A DNA stretch of 64,000 nucleotides, taken from the NCBI GenBank assembly GCA_016748015.1, contig JAAOMT010000710.1, positions 165,885 through 229,884 on the forward strand, written 5' to 3'. The notes under the pieces were generated by a model. That model was not told the DNA's origin. It did not search any database and saw only the letters and a program-made list of their open reading frames with translations. Shown one piece after another: positions 12,926 through 25,103 of this stretch. Positions within the stretch are counted from its first letter, which is position 1, and every line of letters starts with the position of its first letter. The DNA is from Geosiphon pyriformis. Its lineage: Eukaryota; Glomeromycota; Glomeromycetes; Archaeosporales; Geosiphonaceae. A program made the translations under genes and the position numbers.

Positions 12926-13536
12926 GTCGCAATAAAAGTTATATTTTTATTGACGAAAAATTTAGATCGTCAGGGAGAACTTAGTTTTAATTTGTAAGTT
13001 CCAATTGGATGATCTCTGTTCATTGGCAAAAAATAAATATACTAATCTGCAGGCAGCCTATAAAGTTCATTGGGCTACACAGAACACCAAGTGACTCATG
13101 TTAGAAGATTTAATGAGAAAATAATTATTTCATTGAATCTTGCTCTCTGATTTATCAGTATTCTTGGAATTGAGTTACAAATCTATTCTTAAATTATCTA
13201 CCCTGATTTTTAGCCCAAATAAATTATTGTCAGGGATAAATAATTCCAGCCCAAATATCAATATTCTAGTAAGAATCAAAAATACTGCTAGAAGAATGAC
13301 AATGTTCGTCAGTAATAAATTTCAAATTTGAAATCTGATATCACTCTACCTTTCTCGTGATTTACATTATACTGAGCTTTGCAAAAATTTGGGCATGTGA
13401 CCAGCTCAGATCCTTCAAGATAAAATCTCAAAGATTTGCCAGTCCGATCCTCATCCCTAAATTTAAAAGGGCAAACAGCAACTTGTACCAATACATATCA
13501 TTGAAAGGCTCCAGTGTTCATAAATATATATCACCT
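12926..13536. other. intergenic spacer between two minus-strand genes
   Basis: It should hold the 3' UTR of the CCDC124 gene and the promoter of TRAPPC10. Open frames here are short. The minus frame 13309-13491 is less AT-biased but has no recognisable domain and no splice support. I see no clear promoter element. Confidence 0.6.
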
Positions 13537-14607
13537 TTATACTCGCAAGCGATCTTCAATTTCTTTTTTGGTAACCTCAATCAAATTATCCTGATCCTCT
13601 TTTTTGGCATTAAATCGTATTAAATTCGCTTGATTGAAAGGGTTTTCAGGAGATTTCTAAAAATTTAAATTTAGAAGGAGAAAATTTATTTCAAAAAATC
13701 AATAAGATAGGCTGTACCTGAAAGTCTTTGTAAAGAATGTCTCGCAACTGAGTATAGCGCAATCCAGGATTTTCTTTTTTGAGCTTTGGCATTTCTCGCT
13801 CTTCATATGCAACCAATGCAGCCTGAATGTAAAATATAAATGTTTAATCAAAACCAATTGTTTCATTTTTGGTTAATAAGAAAATATATACGTCAAACCT
13901 TAAAACGTCTTTCAGGATGTCGTTCTATTGCCACGGTTGTAAGAGGAGCGCTACCAGCGGTAGCCGAACCCCTGCTCGTCAAGGTGGTTTCCGTAGTTAC
14001 GCTAAGTAAGTCTAAGGCATCCTCAATATTAGTCGCAGTAAATTCAGGAATCTCACGCCTTTCTGTTGCAGCTTCTTCAACTTTTTGAGTCCGCTTGATA
14101 GCTTTTTTCTGATTTTTAAAATAAAAGTATGGAGCAGCTATGTAAAGATGATTAAATAAAAAGGGTATAGAAACCATCTCACCTCTTCCCCAGTTATCGG
14201 TATTTTAATGAGTGGCTTACTCTTTCCAGCTTCCTTCTCTTCTTTTTCTAAAAGGCTTGTTTTTTCGAGTTTTTTGGCTATTTGGGCTTCCTAGAATTTA
14301 AAGATGATTCCTTCTTTTGGGAAATAAATTTAATCACTGTGCTTTCCAAAAATCATTTACTTTTTTCAAGCGTTGGGCCTCCTTTTTGGAGGAGTCTTTG
14401 GTTCCTATGGTCCAATCTTCCGTTTCTTGGCGCTCCTTTTCTGCTAACCGTTGCGAAGTCAGCTCTTGTTGATGAGCAGCCTTGCGTTCTTTGGCCGCAG
14501 TTACTGAAAGAGTGAAATACAAAAATAAGTTGTGATTTTGAAATCCTAGACATATTCAACTTTGATGTCTGACCTTTTGAGTTTTCGCCCTTGAACTTCT
14601 TGGGCAT
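13537..14607 (-). CDS. CCDC124: CCDC124 / Lso2-like ribosome-associated coiled-coil protein
   Basis: Homologue of CCDC124 (yeast Lso2), a small protein known to bind idle or recovering ribosomes and to assist translation restart. Six exons close perfectly: 14574-14607, 14361-14503, 14183-14290, 13899-14108, 13718-13822 and 13537-13656. Together they make 720 nt, or 239 residues (human 223). The N-terminus MPKKFKGENSK matches the family start MPKKFxGENxK. It is followed by a basic, Glu/Lys-rich coiled coil (about residues 12-100). The conserved C-terminal domain follows, with NIEDALDLLS, a Ser/Thr/Ala insert, RHPERRFKAALVAYEERE, LKKENPGLRYTQLRDIL and SPENPFNQ. It lies on the same strand as TRAPPC10, whose start is 611 bp downstream. 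No lesion was seen. Confidence 0.95.
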
Positions 14608-14674
14608 CGCTAAACAGAAGTTAAACAAACTATGATTTAAGGAAATTGACTTCAAAAACTTATATGAATGTTAT

Positions 14675-14875
14675 CAGTTGGAACAGGATTTGAGTTGATT
14701 CGGAATCAACTTAAGTTGATTTGGGATTCTAATTTAACTTGAGTTAATTCGGAATCCTTAATTCAACTTAACCAATTACATTATTTGGTTAATTGGCCAG
14801 TAAAAAGTTTTCCTTTCATTAGCCAATCAAAAAAATCAAAGTTTTGATATTTGACGCGTTTTTTTATTATCATCT
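14675..14875 (+). repeat. left terminal inverted repeat
   Basis: The better preserved arm. It retains CG and GC dinucleotides (for example GACGCG near its inner end) that are TG/CA/AT in the partner arm. It begins about 70 bp upstream of the CCDC124 start codon, so the element borders that gene's promoter. Confidence 0.7.
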
Positions 14876-15699
14876 CTAATAATTCTAAGCATTGTTACTG
14901 CCACCATAACATCGTGGATTACATAAAACTCTGGCTTTTTTGTAATTACAATAATTAGTTCTACAGCTTTTTTTACAATTGCATTGATAACCTGTTATTT
15001 CCCTTTAATTTTGGCATAAGACTGCTTTACATAAAAAAATAAAAGTGTTTGGTATTTCTCATAATTCTAAAAAATCAGTAGTCTTAGTAGATATTAACTT
15101 TGTTGTATGATAAAAATTTATTAATATTCTTAACTTGTATTTTAGTCTATATAATTTTTTATTAACAGTTTTAATTATTTTGCAAATAAGAAGTTTCTAT
15201 CAATATCTGAACAATTAATCTTTAAAATTTCAATTTACATAAAATCTTCAATCTTATAAGATATTTTCTGCTTTGAATTTTTATGCAATATTATTTTGGC
15301 ATTATTAATATATTGGTTGTAAACAATTTGGTATATTTTATAATAGCCAATAAATAAATTAATAATATTATATAATATATTGTTTTGGTTATTATTATTC
15401 TATTAAAAAATACAAAATAATATTAAAAAGTGTATATAATAAAAAATATTATCTTGTCTCTTAAAATTATAATAAAAAAACATAAGAATTATTAAAGTAA
15501 GTACTAGTATTTTTTAAAAGATTGCTTGGTTTTTTTATTCATAGCATGATTCTTTTTAATTTTTTTCAATATTATTTACTATATTATATTGTTGTTATTG
15601 GTTTAATAGTTGTTGTCACTGTTTCTGATTATTTTGCTGCAATTACTGAATATTTTGCTGCTGTTGCTAGTTATTTTATTACTCATTATTTTGCTACTG

Positions 15700-15985
15700 T
15701 TTTTGGTTATCTTGTTATTATTATTTTATTGTTGCTATTAATTATTTTGTTGTCTATTATTTTGTTATTACTGCTGATTATCTTATTATACATTATCTTG
15801 TTGTTGCTGTTAATTATCTTGTCACTTATTATTTTGTTACTGCTGTTAATTATCTTGTTACATATTATCTTGTTGTTATTGCTAATTACCTTATTACTTA
15901 TTATTTTGTTTCTGTTAATTATTTTGTTATTAATTATCTTATTACTGATTATCTTATTGCCATTGCTGATTATTTTGTTGCTATA
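15700..15985 (-). repeat. decayed glutamine/asparagine-rich tandem repeat
   Basis: On the plus strand this looks like a Leu/Ile repeat. On the minus strand the units read as Gln/Asp/Asn codons (CAA CAA GAT AAT CAA CAG type), with many TAA and TAG where CAA and CAG would be expected. The unit is about 30 bp and imperfect. I read it as a fossil Q/N-rich segment of a protein inside the inverted-repeat element. No flanking domain is recognisable. Confidence 0.5.
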
Positions 15986-17209
15986 ATCTGTTTTGTTATT
16001 AGTTATTATTACTTTTGATTTCTTGTTAAATTGGTTTTTTATCAGCTGATTTTATATTTAAGTTATTAAAAAAATTTTCTTCTTGTATAATTAATTGTTT
16101 AAAAAGAGACTTGAAAAAAAAATATTTCGTGTAAAGTTTTTTTCTAAACATTATTTGATAAGATAAAAAATCAATAATCACAAAAACTTTTATGTTTATT
16201 ATATTTAAATATAAAAATAAATTAGTTATTATTTAAATAATGTTTTTACATATTATTTAATACAAAATATGTGACTAATTATTAGTTTTTTTATTTTTTA
16301 TCTATTTTAAAAGTTTTTGTTAAAATATATTATTTGCTTGTTTAATTAATTTTTAAGATTAAAAATATCTTGAATGTTTATTTATAATATGAATAGTTGG
16401 CTATATTTCGGTTAATTTTTTGATTATATTAGTTATAAACTTTTTTCTATTATTAATTTAAAAAATAGTTAAAAATTCAAATATGTTAAAAAGTTAAAAA
16501 AAGAAGCTTGTTATTTTTTTTGCTTTTTTTAAAAAAAAAGCTATAGTTTAAGAAAATTTTATAAAATAATCTTAAGCATGACAAATATATTTGTAAAAAT
16601 TATCTGGTTAATTATATATATTAATCAAATTTACTTATAAATAACACATAAAGTTTTTTGCTAAAATCAGATTTGCAGTTATTAGTTAAATTAAAAATCA
16701 TTACATAATATATCTAGTACAACAAAAACAAAACTGTTTTATTAAATTTTTAAACACTCAAACATATTTATCTTTAATTTATAAATAAAAATTTATTAAT
16801 ATCTATTTATATAAAAAATTAAATCAATATTATATATTATGTTATAAGTTTTATTCATTTTTTTATGTCTTATTTTTAAATAAAATTTACATAGTTTTTT
16901 ATAAAATTATTCTTTTAAACAAACTGGTTTTTTTATTTTTTTAAGATAAAGTATATCTTGTTTTTCAACTTATACAATATAAAAAGTAGTATATACTTAA
17001 TACTTCAATTTAGAATCGAAATTTTTTCTTTTAGGTGTATTTTTTAATATCTTAATATATTAGTTTATATAATCTTAAGAAAACAAAATTTTGGCTTGTT
17101 TTTTTACTTCTAGCTAATAAATAGCTTTTAAAAAAGTCAAAAAATGTTTTTTAAATAAGTTATTCATAATAAATAGTATTAAAAAGCCACAAAAAAACAC
17201 ATTAAATAT

Positions 17210-17415
17210 TAAAACTTTGATTTTTTTAATTGGTTTATGAAAGAGAAACTTTTTACTAATTAATTAACCAAATAATATAATTGGTTGAATTGATTTGAAA
17301 TTAATACAATATTAAATTAATAATTCTAAATTAATTTAAATTTAATTAAAATCTCAAATCAATTTAAATTAATTTTAAATTAACTTAAATCTTATTCTAA
17401 TTTATAACATAAACA
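17210..17415 (-). repeat. right terminal inverted repeat
   Basis: Reverse complement of the left arm. It is more decayed, with C and G almost all replaced by T and A (for example ACATTA becomes ATATTA and GACGCG becomes AATGTG). Confidence 0.7.
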
Positions 17416-18440
17416 AATTTATCTATAATTATTTAAGTTGCAATTTACAATATTAATACTTTATTATAATTTTTTAATTAAAATAAATTTTTACATATTG
17501 ATTAATTACAATATTTATTTATAAAAACAAAATTTACTTAAGTTTTTTTTTCTTGTTAATTTATGATTATAACTTAAGTAAAAAGCAAATAAAAAAAACT
17601 TTTTATAAATATTTAAAATAAATTCAAGCTTTTAATTAGTTTAAAAAAAAACAATTATAAAGTAAAAAAACTTTTTTTCTCCTATATCTAAAATTATTTA
17701 AAAAGCAAATTTTCAAAAAAAAGTTTTTTTTTATTGTTTTATTGTTTTATTTATTCAATATTTTTCAGACAAATAATTTTTTTATTGTAAACTTGGAAGT
17801 TGTCTTAAACAATAGTATGTTTAAAAAAAAATATTTAAAAGTGTTTTTTATGATTCTATAAGTGGTTTTTTTTAATAATATTAAATATTTTGGTAATAAA
17901 AAGATGTTTTTTTGATCAAGTTTAATTTTGGCAATAGTATTTATTCAAATATAAATAGTAAGTTTAACAATAGTAATGAAAATAAATTTTTGGGTTTTTT
18001 AATTAAATAGTTTGCTTTTTTGTTTAGTTTTTGAATTATAATGCTTTGAATAATTTAATTTATATAACTTTGTGTAAAAATATAATCTTTAATAATTAGT
18101 ATACTAATATATTAAAAGTTTTTAAGAAGATTAAATTGGCTTAAATTTTTGTAATTATATTGATATATTACTTAATAAAAAATTATAAAATAAAAATTTG
18201 GTTATATAAATTCAAATATAAAGTAACAATAAAAAAAAGTAGTTTAGTAACTAATTTACTTTTTGTTTTCTATAATTTATATAATCTTGTTATAAGTTTG
18301 TTAAATAATATTATTTATTTAATAAATATTAATAAAGTTTTAACTATTAGTTTTAAATTATATAGTTAATATATGTTTTTTTTGATTTGAATAATTGTAT
18401 TAATATTATAATAAATATATAATATAGTTAGGAATAAATA
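17416..18440. other. AT-rich spacer
   Basis: Extremely AT-rich. The open frame at 18160-18369 is Lys/Asn/Ile/Leu only and has no support. It may be decayed repeat sequence. Confidence 0.6.
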
Positions 18441-18516
18441 AAAAACTTCTTTCTTTCTTACCTCCTAAAATTCTCAAAAAGTGTATTTCGAAAGAAGTTT
18501 TTTCTGCTAATTCATA

Positions 18517-20418
18517 TTGTTTTCCATTACTTTACAAGAAACAAATCCTTTTGTTGTTGACCTGGCTGCTCCCATGAGTGGTACTGGTGCTAAAAAAAGG
18601 TCGACCAGAGTTCCAACTTCTGGTTCAGTTAGTAGTGGTTCAAGTTATAAGTTCAAGAAACTTTTCGGTGGTGCTAAGCTATTAAGTAGTGGTACAACTC
18701 TCAAAGGTGATGGGTCTGGGCAAGTGGTTGAACAGTCTAATAGTATGGATACTGATAGGGAGGCTTCAGAAAGTGAAGGAATATCTGATTTCAAGATGAA
18801 TACACCCCAAGCCAAGCATTTCAATAATGGTGTGATTATTGGCTTCCCCCTTGGCTCTATTAATTATGACATGGAGGAGGAAGAAGAAATTTCTCTTTCC
18901 CTTTATAAGTCTTTTTCTTTGGATAAAGCATGGATTGATTCCAAAATCATTAAGATTCAGATGGAGGTAGCTGTGAAAAAATCTTTCACTTTGAACATCA
19001 ATCTTTCAGCTGTGAAAGAGAAATCGGCAATGGCTAAAACTCAAGTCATAAAAAAATTATTTTTGGGAATTAATGGTTTTGGGGGGACCACTACCCCCTC
19101 AAAATTTAAAGGGATCATTAGATCTATCTTTACCTCTGAAGCAAGCATAAAAAAGGCCACCTCATTGGCTAAAGATAACAACATCATTGTAAACAATGTT
19201 CTCAAAAGACAAGAAGTGCATTCAGATCAGGCTGTGGTAATCAAAAAAATTCCCATGGACACGCCTAAAGAAATAATTGTCACTGCAGTATCCGAGTTTG
19301 GAGAAATTAAGTCGATCAAAATCCAGTTAATTGGCCTATGGCAAAAGGCTATGGTGAAATTTACTGAGTTGGAACAGACTGTGTCTTTGGCTGCTAGGTA
19401 GTCTTTCCTGATTGGTAAAGATTCTGTCCATGTTGCTATGGCAGTGGAAGATTGTGATACTTGGACATCTAGAGATCAATTCAGGGTGCTTTTGTTTACT
19501 TTGTCTGTGGGAACAACTGCCCATGATCTTGGTAATCTGTTGGATGGGGCTGGTGGGAAAACTTGCATAATCAACCATTCCTTGGAGACTGGAAATAGAT
19601 TTTGCTGTGCTGTGGTTGGCTTTGAGTCTGTTGAAATGCTGGAGTCTGCTTTTCACACGAAACCAGTCCTTGGTGGTGTAAAGCTTTCTTGGGCTAGATT
19701 GAATCTGGTTTGGTGTGAGCGGTATGGAAATTTCGGTCATTTTGCTTTGGAGTGTGATGCTAAGATTGCTTCTACTTCTAAATCTTCCAAATCTTTTAAA
19801 AGAATTGTTTCTGATGAAAACCACCTCCAGTTGGCCTGATTGTATGTGAAAAAAGATGTGCCTATTTCTTGACTGGTTGCTTTTGGTGGCAAATCATGGA
19901 CCCAAGTTGTCTCTCTTGCACCCTTGTCCAATAACTATTTCTTTGGTTCTGGTCCTGGTTTTGGCTCCTTTTTTTCTGGTGCCTCAGGTGTGATTGGTCC
20001 CTCTCCTCTTGTGGCTCTTACTAGTACATCTTTGGAGGCTCGTCTTGCTTCTTTAGAGTGTTCTGTGGAGCTACTTGTGGATAAGGTGTCTGGTATTGTG
20101 AGCAAACTTGAAAATTTGGTCTTGGTGCCCCTGGCTCCTACCTTTTTTTCTCGGAATTTGGTGGTCCCAGTTGTGGCGAATGTGGAGGTTGATTCAGACA
20201 TGGCTCTGGATGATCCTAAGCCAGTACTGTTTTCCTCCTCTTTGGTTTTTTCTGGTACTTCAGATTTAGGTTCAAGTAGTTCAAAAATTTTGACCTCAAA
20301 AGTGGGCTGTTTGGAGTCAAAGTTGATGGCTCTTGAGACTTCAGTTTGTTCAGTTTTAAAGAAGTTAGATCAGATGTGTGCTGGCTCGGGTTCTGCGGTT
20401 TCTTTTGTATCACAATGA
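18517..20418 (+). pseudogene. LINE ORF1 (RNA-binding, RRM-like and zinc knuckle), stop-interrupted
   Basis: One continuous frame of about 634 codons with three internal stops, near 19399, 19838 and 19870. Each is explained by one transition (TGG to TAG, CGA to TGA twice). The N-terminal part is Ser/Gly-rich and basic. An RRM-like segment follows (VVIKKIPMDTPKEI, EFGEIKSIKI, about 19228-19330). A CCHC zinc knuckle near 19711-19755 reads CERYGNFGHFALEC, with the second Cys replaced by Tyr (a G to A change). A Ser/Leu-rich tail with coiled-coil character follows. ORF1 proteins of LINEs bind the element RNA. The last codons overlap the start of ORF2. Confidence 0.85.
20415..20418 (+). promoter_or_regulatory. 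ORF1 stop / ORF2 start overlap (ATGA)
   Basis: The ORF1 stop TGA (20416-20418) overlaps the ORF2 ATG (20415-20417). In the other LINE copy the same place reads TAATG. This fits termination-reinitiation translation known for some LINEs. Confidence 0.8.
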
Positions 20419-23400
20419 ATAGCTTCATGTAGAAAATTGTGACATGCAATGTCAGAAGGATGAACAATCCTGCTAAGCAAGCCGATGTTATTTATTGACA
20501 CAAAGATATGAATAATGTGATTTCTATAGTTACTGAGACAAAGTTAAGGTGTGGAGTTTGCTTTTGGATTGCTAATAGGTATTCTAGTGTACATGTTTTT
20601 GTCTCTGGCTTGGATTTGGGCTATCTCGGTTCTGGTGTAGCTATTATTATGAATGTTGCTTTGGCCAAACATGTGTATAGAATTTCTGAAGTTTCTGGTC
20701 ATCTTCTTGCTATCAAACTGCTCTTTAAGAACAAACTTTCTGTTTCCATTTTAGGTCTGTATGCTAGTGCATCTGTATCAATGTGTTTCTCACAAGCTGA
20801 TGAAATAAATACTTTGATTGCTGGTACTGTGAATGAATCTTCTTTTGTAATTTTGGGTGGTGACTTCAACGAGAATAGTTCTTGTAAGAGTGCCAGCTTC
20901 AAGAAGTGTGGTGCATTAGGCCTGGTCAACTTTCTCGTCAATAGTGTATTTTTAAAAGCTCTAACATGGAGTAATTCTCAGGGTGTGGCAAAAACAATTG
21001 ACTATCTGTTTGTGTCTCCCAATTTGGTTAATGCTATAGTGGATTGCAGTGTCCTGGATGTTAGTAAATTCTTTGATACTGACCACCAATCCATCTTGGT
21101 GTTGGTCAGTTTGGGTGGATTGTTGGACATACATCTGTGTTTACTTCACAAACAGGCCAATAGGGATCACTGGAAGTATAATTTCAAAAATGCTGATGCC
21201 ACTTTGTGGTCGAAATTCAAGGAAGCTACAGTAGCAAATACTGCCATGTTTGCTGGTGGTTTCTTAGATGCCAAAAAGCACTTGGACTTAGATGCTATAT
21301 GGGACACTATTCATAGAACAATGTGTTTTTTAGCTAATGAGGTGTTTAAAAAAATTTGGTTCAAGGATTATAATGGAGTTTTCACCAAATGTTCTTCTAG
21401 ATTCCATAAGTTGGAGCTTCTGATTTCTAAATTGGTTAAAGCTTTCTGTTCGGTTGATTATAGTGAGTTTGTTTCACTGTTTGATACTTGGAGTTCTTTT
21501 GATTCCATTAATGCATCTGTAGTAAGATCTCTTTTTTTCTCAGGGTCTCTTTTTAACAGCATCCATTCAGTTTTGTCCAAAGTCAGGAAGTCATATTATG
21601 CATCGAAGTTGTTGAAAATAAAACGTGCTGAGAATTCTCAGATCAGGTCGACTATTAATAAAAGGATGGAGAGTTTCGAATCAAACAAAGACCATACTAT
21701 CAGAAGTGTTCTAGAACGACTTTTTCGCAAGGTGGTGTTGAATCATCTGGTTGTTGGGGATAAGATGATTTTGGAGCCTAATCCTGTCAAATCTAAGGTA
21801 AATGAGATTATGGAGGGTTGGACATAGAGATGTGGTATAGTTCTGGATGTTAATGATGATTGGTTTCGTCAATATTGACCATTGGAATATGTTTTTGATG
21901 ATGCTTTTGCTGATATTATGGGCTGTGTGAGCTTTAATAATTTGTTTAGTGTGGTTTTAGATCTGCCTGATGGTAAAGCCACTGGCCTCTCAGGCATCTC
22001 TAATGAACTGTGGAAAAATTATGACAAATCTGTTCTTAATATGCTCTTAGTGCTTATTAATTCCTGTCTCTTAAGTGAATTGATGTCTAGTGCTTGGAAG
22101 GAGGCATGGGTTTCAATGATTTCTAAACCACATGAATGGGAAGGAGTCTTTACGAATACTTGCCCTATTGCCTTGATTGAGACGGCTTGTAAAATTCTCT
22201 CCAAAATTCTCTCCAATAGGATCTCATTGGCATGCAGCAAGTTTGACATTCTCTGTGGAAACAATTTTTCTGTTCTCAAGGGTACTACAACACAGTCTCC
22301 CATCTTTGCTATAGGTTTGGTGGTCGAAGATGCTCTGAAAAAGAACCAGGAGCTCTGGCTAGTTTTGTAAGACATGAGGAAAACATACAATTCTGTTGGT
22401 TGGGAGCACCTTGAGAAGAGTCTGATTAGGATCAAAATATGTGGTAGTTTCATCTGTTTTTTTAAGAGTATTCACAAGGGTTGTACCAATTGGGTCATGA
22501 CTGATTTTGGTTTGACTAATGGCTACCGTGTCCATGATGGTTTGGATTAGGGTGAAGTTTTCTCCCCTCTTTTGTGGTGTATTTTTTATGATCCCCTTTT
22601 ATGTGAAGTCAAGAGACAGGAAAGTGTGTGTGAATACAGATTAGTGTCCTATTACATATTGAAAAATGGTCATGCAGAATTTCAAGCTGGTCTTTCTTCT
22701 TTTTTTGTTGCTGATGCTTTTGTTGATGATACAATTTGGGTTGAGAGCAGTCAAACTACTACTCAGCATATTCTAGATGTGGCTAGTGAGTTTTACCAGA
22801 TTAATGACATCTCTATTAACAATGATAAAACTGTGACTATTCCATTCAACTGCCATGTTAATAGACTTTCTCTTTACATTAGTGGAGTGTCGATTACCAT
22901 TGCCAAAAAAGGGGAGTCCCATCATTATTTGGGTATCTTTCTCTCGACTGAGGGTCTCTTAAAGTCCAGTCTAGCAAAGGCTTATTCGGACGTTCGTTTC
23001 TTTTTTAACATAGTGCTCAGAAAGGTTGTCTCTAATAAACAATTTTTGTATTTGGTGTCTGCAGTTCTGCATCCTATTGTCAGCTTTAGAACACAGTTTA
23101 GTTTTATTCTGGTTGGTGTGTGTCACAAGTGAGATGCTTTAATCAGAAAAGGCTTAAAGTTGAAGTTGGGTTTACTATTTGACTTTTCTAGTAATACAAT
23201 ACATCACCTGTTTTTCTATGGTTTAAAATCCTTCATTTAAATTCAGTTAAAAGACAAGGTGGCATCTCTTATTTGTTTTGCAAATGCTGGTGGTGTTTTG
23301 GGTCATTTATTCTCTCACAGATCCTATGACTTACAAGTTTTGTGTTGGTATCCTGTCCATCCTTTGTGCTTTCCTGTTTACATTTATGTTAGTCATTCTA

Positions 23401-25103
23401 ATAACTTTCTTGTGGACATAGTTCGCATTCTTCTTGAGAATAGTTTATCTTTGGGTGGTTATTTGGGCAACTCTTTTCTGTCTTGTGGTGGGGTACCAAT
23501 GTCTGCTGTTCTTGGTAAATCAAAGTTTTTCAAGTTTTTTCCTTTTCTCCGGTGGCATGGCATTGCCTTCGTAGACCAAATCCGTGATTGCCATGGTCTC
23601 ATTTTTGATTGGCTCACCTTCAAGCAGTAGAAGAGACTGGACCCACATGGTCCTGTTCCTAAGTGGTTTTAGCTCTCGACTGTGTTTCTCAATGAAGTGG
23701 CGTCTCTTCCTCCACATCCTCCTGCCTTGGATGCTATTGGTTTTCCTAATATTGTCTCTTCTCAAAGTTTCAATTTTATTTGTAGTCAACTCTCACTTAT
23801 TGTTGCTAATACTATTTCAGTATACACAGATGGGTCTCTTAAGAGCTTAGACACATTTAGCTGTAGAGCTGATGCTGGAGTTTTTTTTGAAGACATTGGT
23901 TTGGAATTGGGTGTTAGTGTTTTGGGTTCGATGTCATCGACTTTGGCAGAGATGCAGGCCATTGCTTTGGCTCTAGAATGTGTTCCTTCTTCCGGTTCCA
24001 TTCATTTGTTTTCTGACAGTCAACCTGCTTTGGATGCATGTAAGTCGGAACTTGGTTTGATATGTCCAGATTTTTGCAATCGGTGTTGGGTTGAATGTCG
24101 GCACATTGTGAACATTATTCGGAATAATAATTTGAGGGTGGATTGGTGCAAGATGAAGGACCATTCCAAAGTTCTGAGAAATAACTGAGCTGATTTGATT
24201 GCTGATGTTGCCTCTCTTTCTGTCTAGTGCCTTCCTCTATGCTTGAATAAACGTTTCTTGTTAGCTGATGGTGGTGTTGTCTCTGCCAACTCCAGACACG
24301 TTGTTCGAGATATTTTTTATTTTATTAATTGTGCTTACTGGGAGATTGGGTTGGATTCAAAATTCTTGCCAGATAGTTTGCTTTCTGATGTTGATTGGTA
24401 TTGCTTCTCATTCATATGGCATCCTGACTCGCACATGGCCTCTGGGTTTACTAGCAAGTCCTCAATAGATCTCTGCACTTATTTTATGAAAGCTCTACAC
24501 CACTGGCTACCAGTAACTGTTCGAAAGTGTCTCTATGACAGACGTTACTCCAGTATGTTGTATTTACATTGTAGTGAAATGGAGGTGTCAGATCATGTTT
24601 TTGTATGTGAATTTGATCATGATGCTTGTTGCCAAATTTTGGACTCCCATGTGGGTTCTTGGAGTGCACTTTCTGGTTTATCTGTTTCCTCTTCTGGTGT
24701 TTTACAGTTGTTGTCTACTTGTGTTTCAGATGTCTCTGTATCTATGGTCCTGTTTAAGAATTTTGTTTTTAATGGTTGGTATCATGAAGCCATTTTCTTT
24801 TGTTCTGACCCCAAGATTGCTTGCTTGAAGATTGTTAAATTTGTACAGTCTCTTGGTGCTGCTTTCAGAACCGAAGTTTGGTTGGTTTGTGTTAAATATC
24901 GTGCATTTATGAAAAAGAATGGTCATATTTTTTTGGACGGGTTGGTTTCTGTTCCGATTTTTGTTCTGAGTTCCATGTTCTCTATTGGAGTTGTCAGGTT
25001 GCTGGGTGTTGCTGAAGCTATTGGTGTTCATTTTGGATATTGTAAACAGTGTGCATTTTTTTTTGGTGTTGGTAATTCTGTTGTGGTTCACATAGATGTA
25101 TAA
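20415..25103 (+). pseudogene. LINE ORF2: endonuclease, reverse transcriptase, RNase H; stop-interrupted
   Basis: Frame from the ATG at 20415 (MNSFM) to 25103, about 1,560 codons without any frameshift. The AP-like endonuclease (about 20440-21110) has TETK, GGDFNEN, TIDYLFVS and DTDHQS. The RT (about 21880-23130) has DGKATGLSGISNELW, the stretch AWVSMISKP and active-site box AFVDDTIWV near 22715-22741. A linker follows, then RNase H (about 23820-24190) with YTDGS, TLAEMQA and FSDSQ; the last Asp block is preceded by a TGA where Arg is expected. A Cys/His-containing C-terminal part (about 24480-24620) ends the frame. Stops are TGA, TAG or TAA at positions where Trp, Gln or Arg fit. Known role: target-primed reverse transcription. 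The RNase H places it near I/Tad-like LINE groups, but the clade is not proven. Confidence 0.9.

Larger units (their letters stand above)
14675..17415. mobile_element. decayed DNA element with about 200-bp terminal inverted repeats
   Basis: The sequence from about 14675 to 14870 reappears as its reverse complement at about 17210-17415. The match covers the GATTTGAGTTGATTC-type end, the block AACCAATTACATTATTTGG and the block AAAAAATCAAAGTTTTGATA. Nearly all differences make the right arm AT where the left arm has C or G. This terminal-inverted-repeat layout suggests a class II transposon or large MITE of about 2.7 kb. No transposase frame survives, so the superfamily is unknown. Exact termini and target duplication are not certain. 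Confidence 0.7.

Noticed and set aside
12571-13331. Plus-strand frames over the TRAPPC10 start and its upstream spacer
   Set aside because: They overlap confirmed minus-strand exons or show no domain or splice support.
15522-15986. 154-codon plus-strand open frame rich in Leu and Ile, membrane-like
   Set aside because: Low-complexity repeat in a decayed element. The minus strand explains it better as former Gln/Asn codons.
18517-25103. Stop codon reassignment to explain the in-frame stops
   Set aside because: TRAPPC10, CCDC124 and the 53-56 kb gene use normal stops and no internal ones. All three stop codons occur in the elements at sites fitting single transitions.
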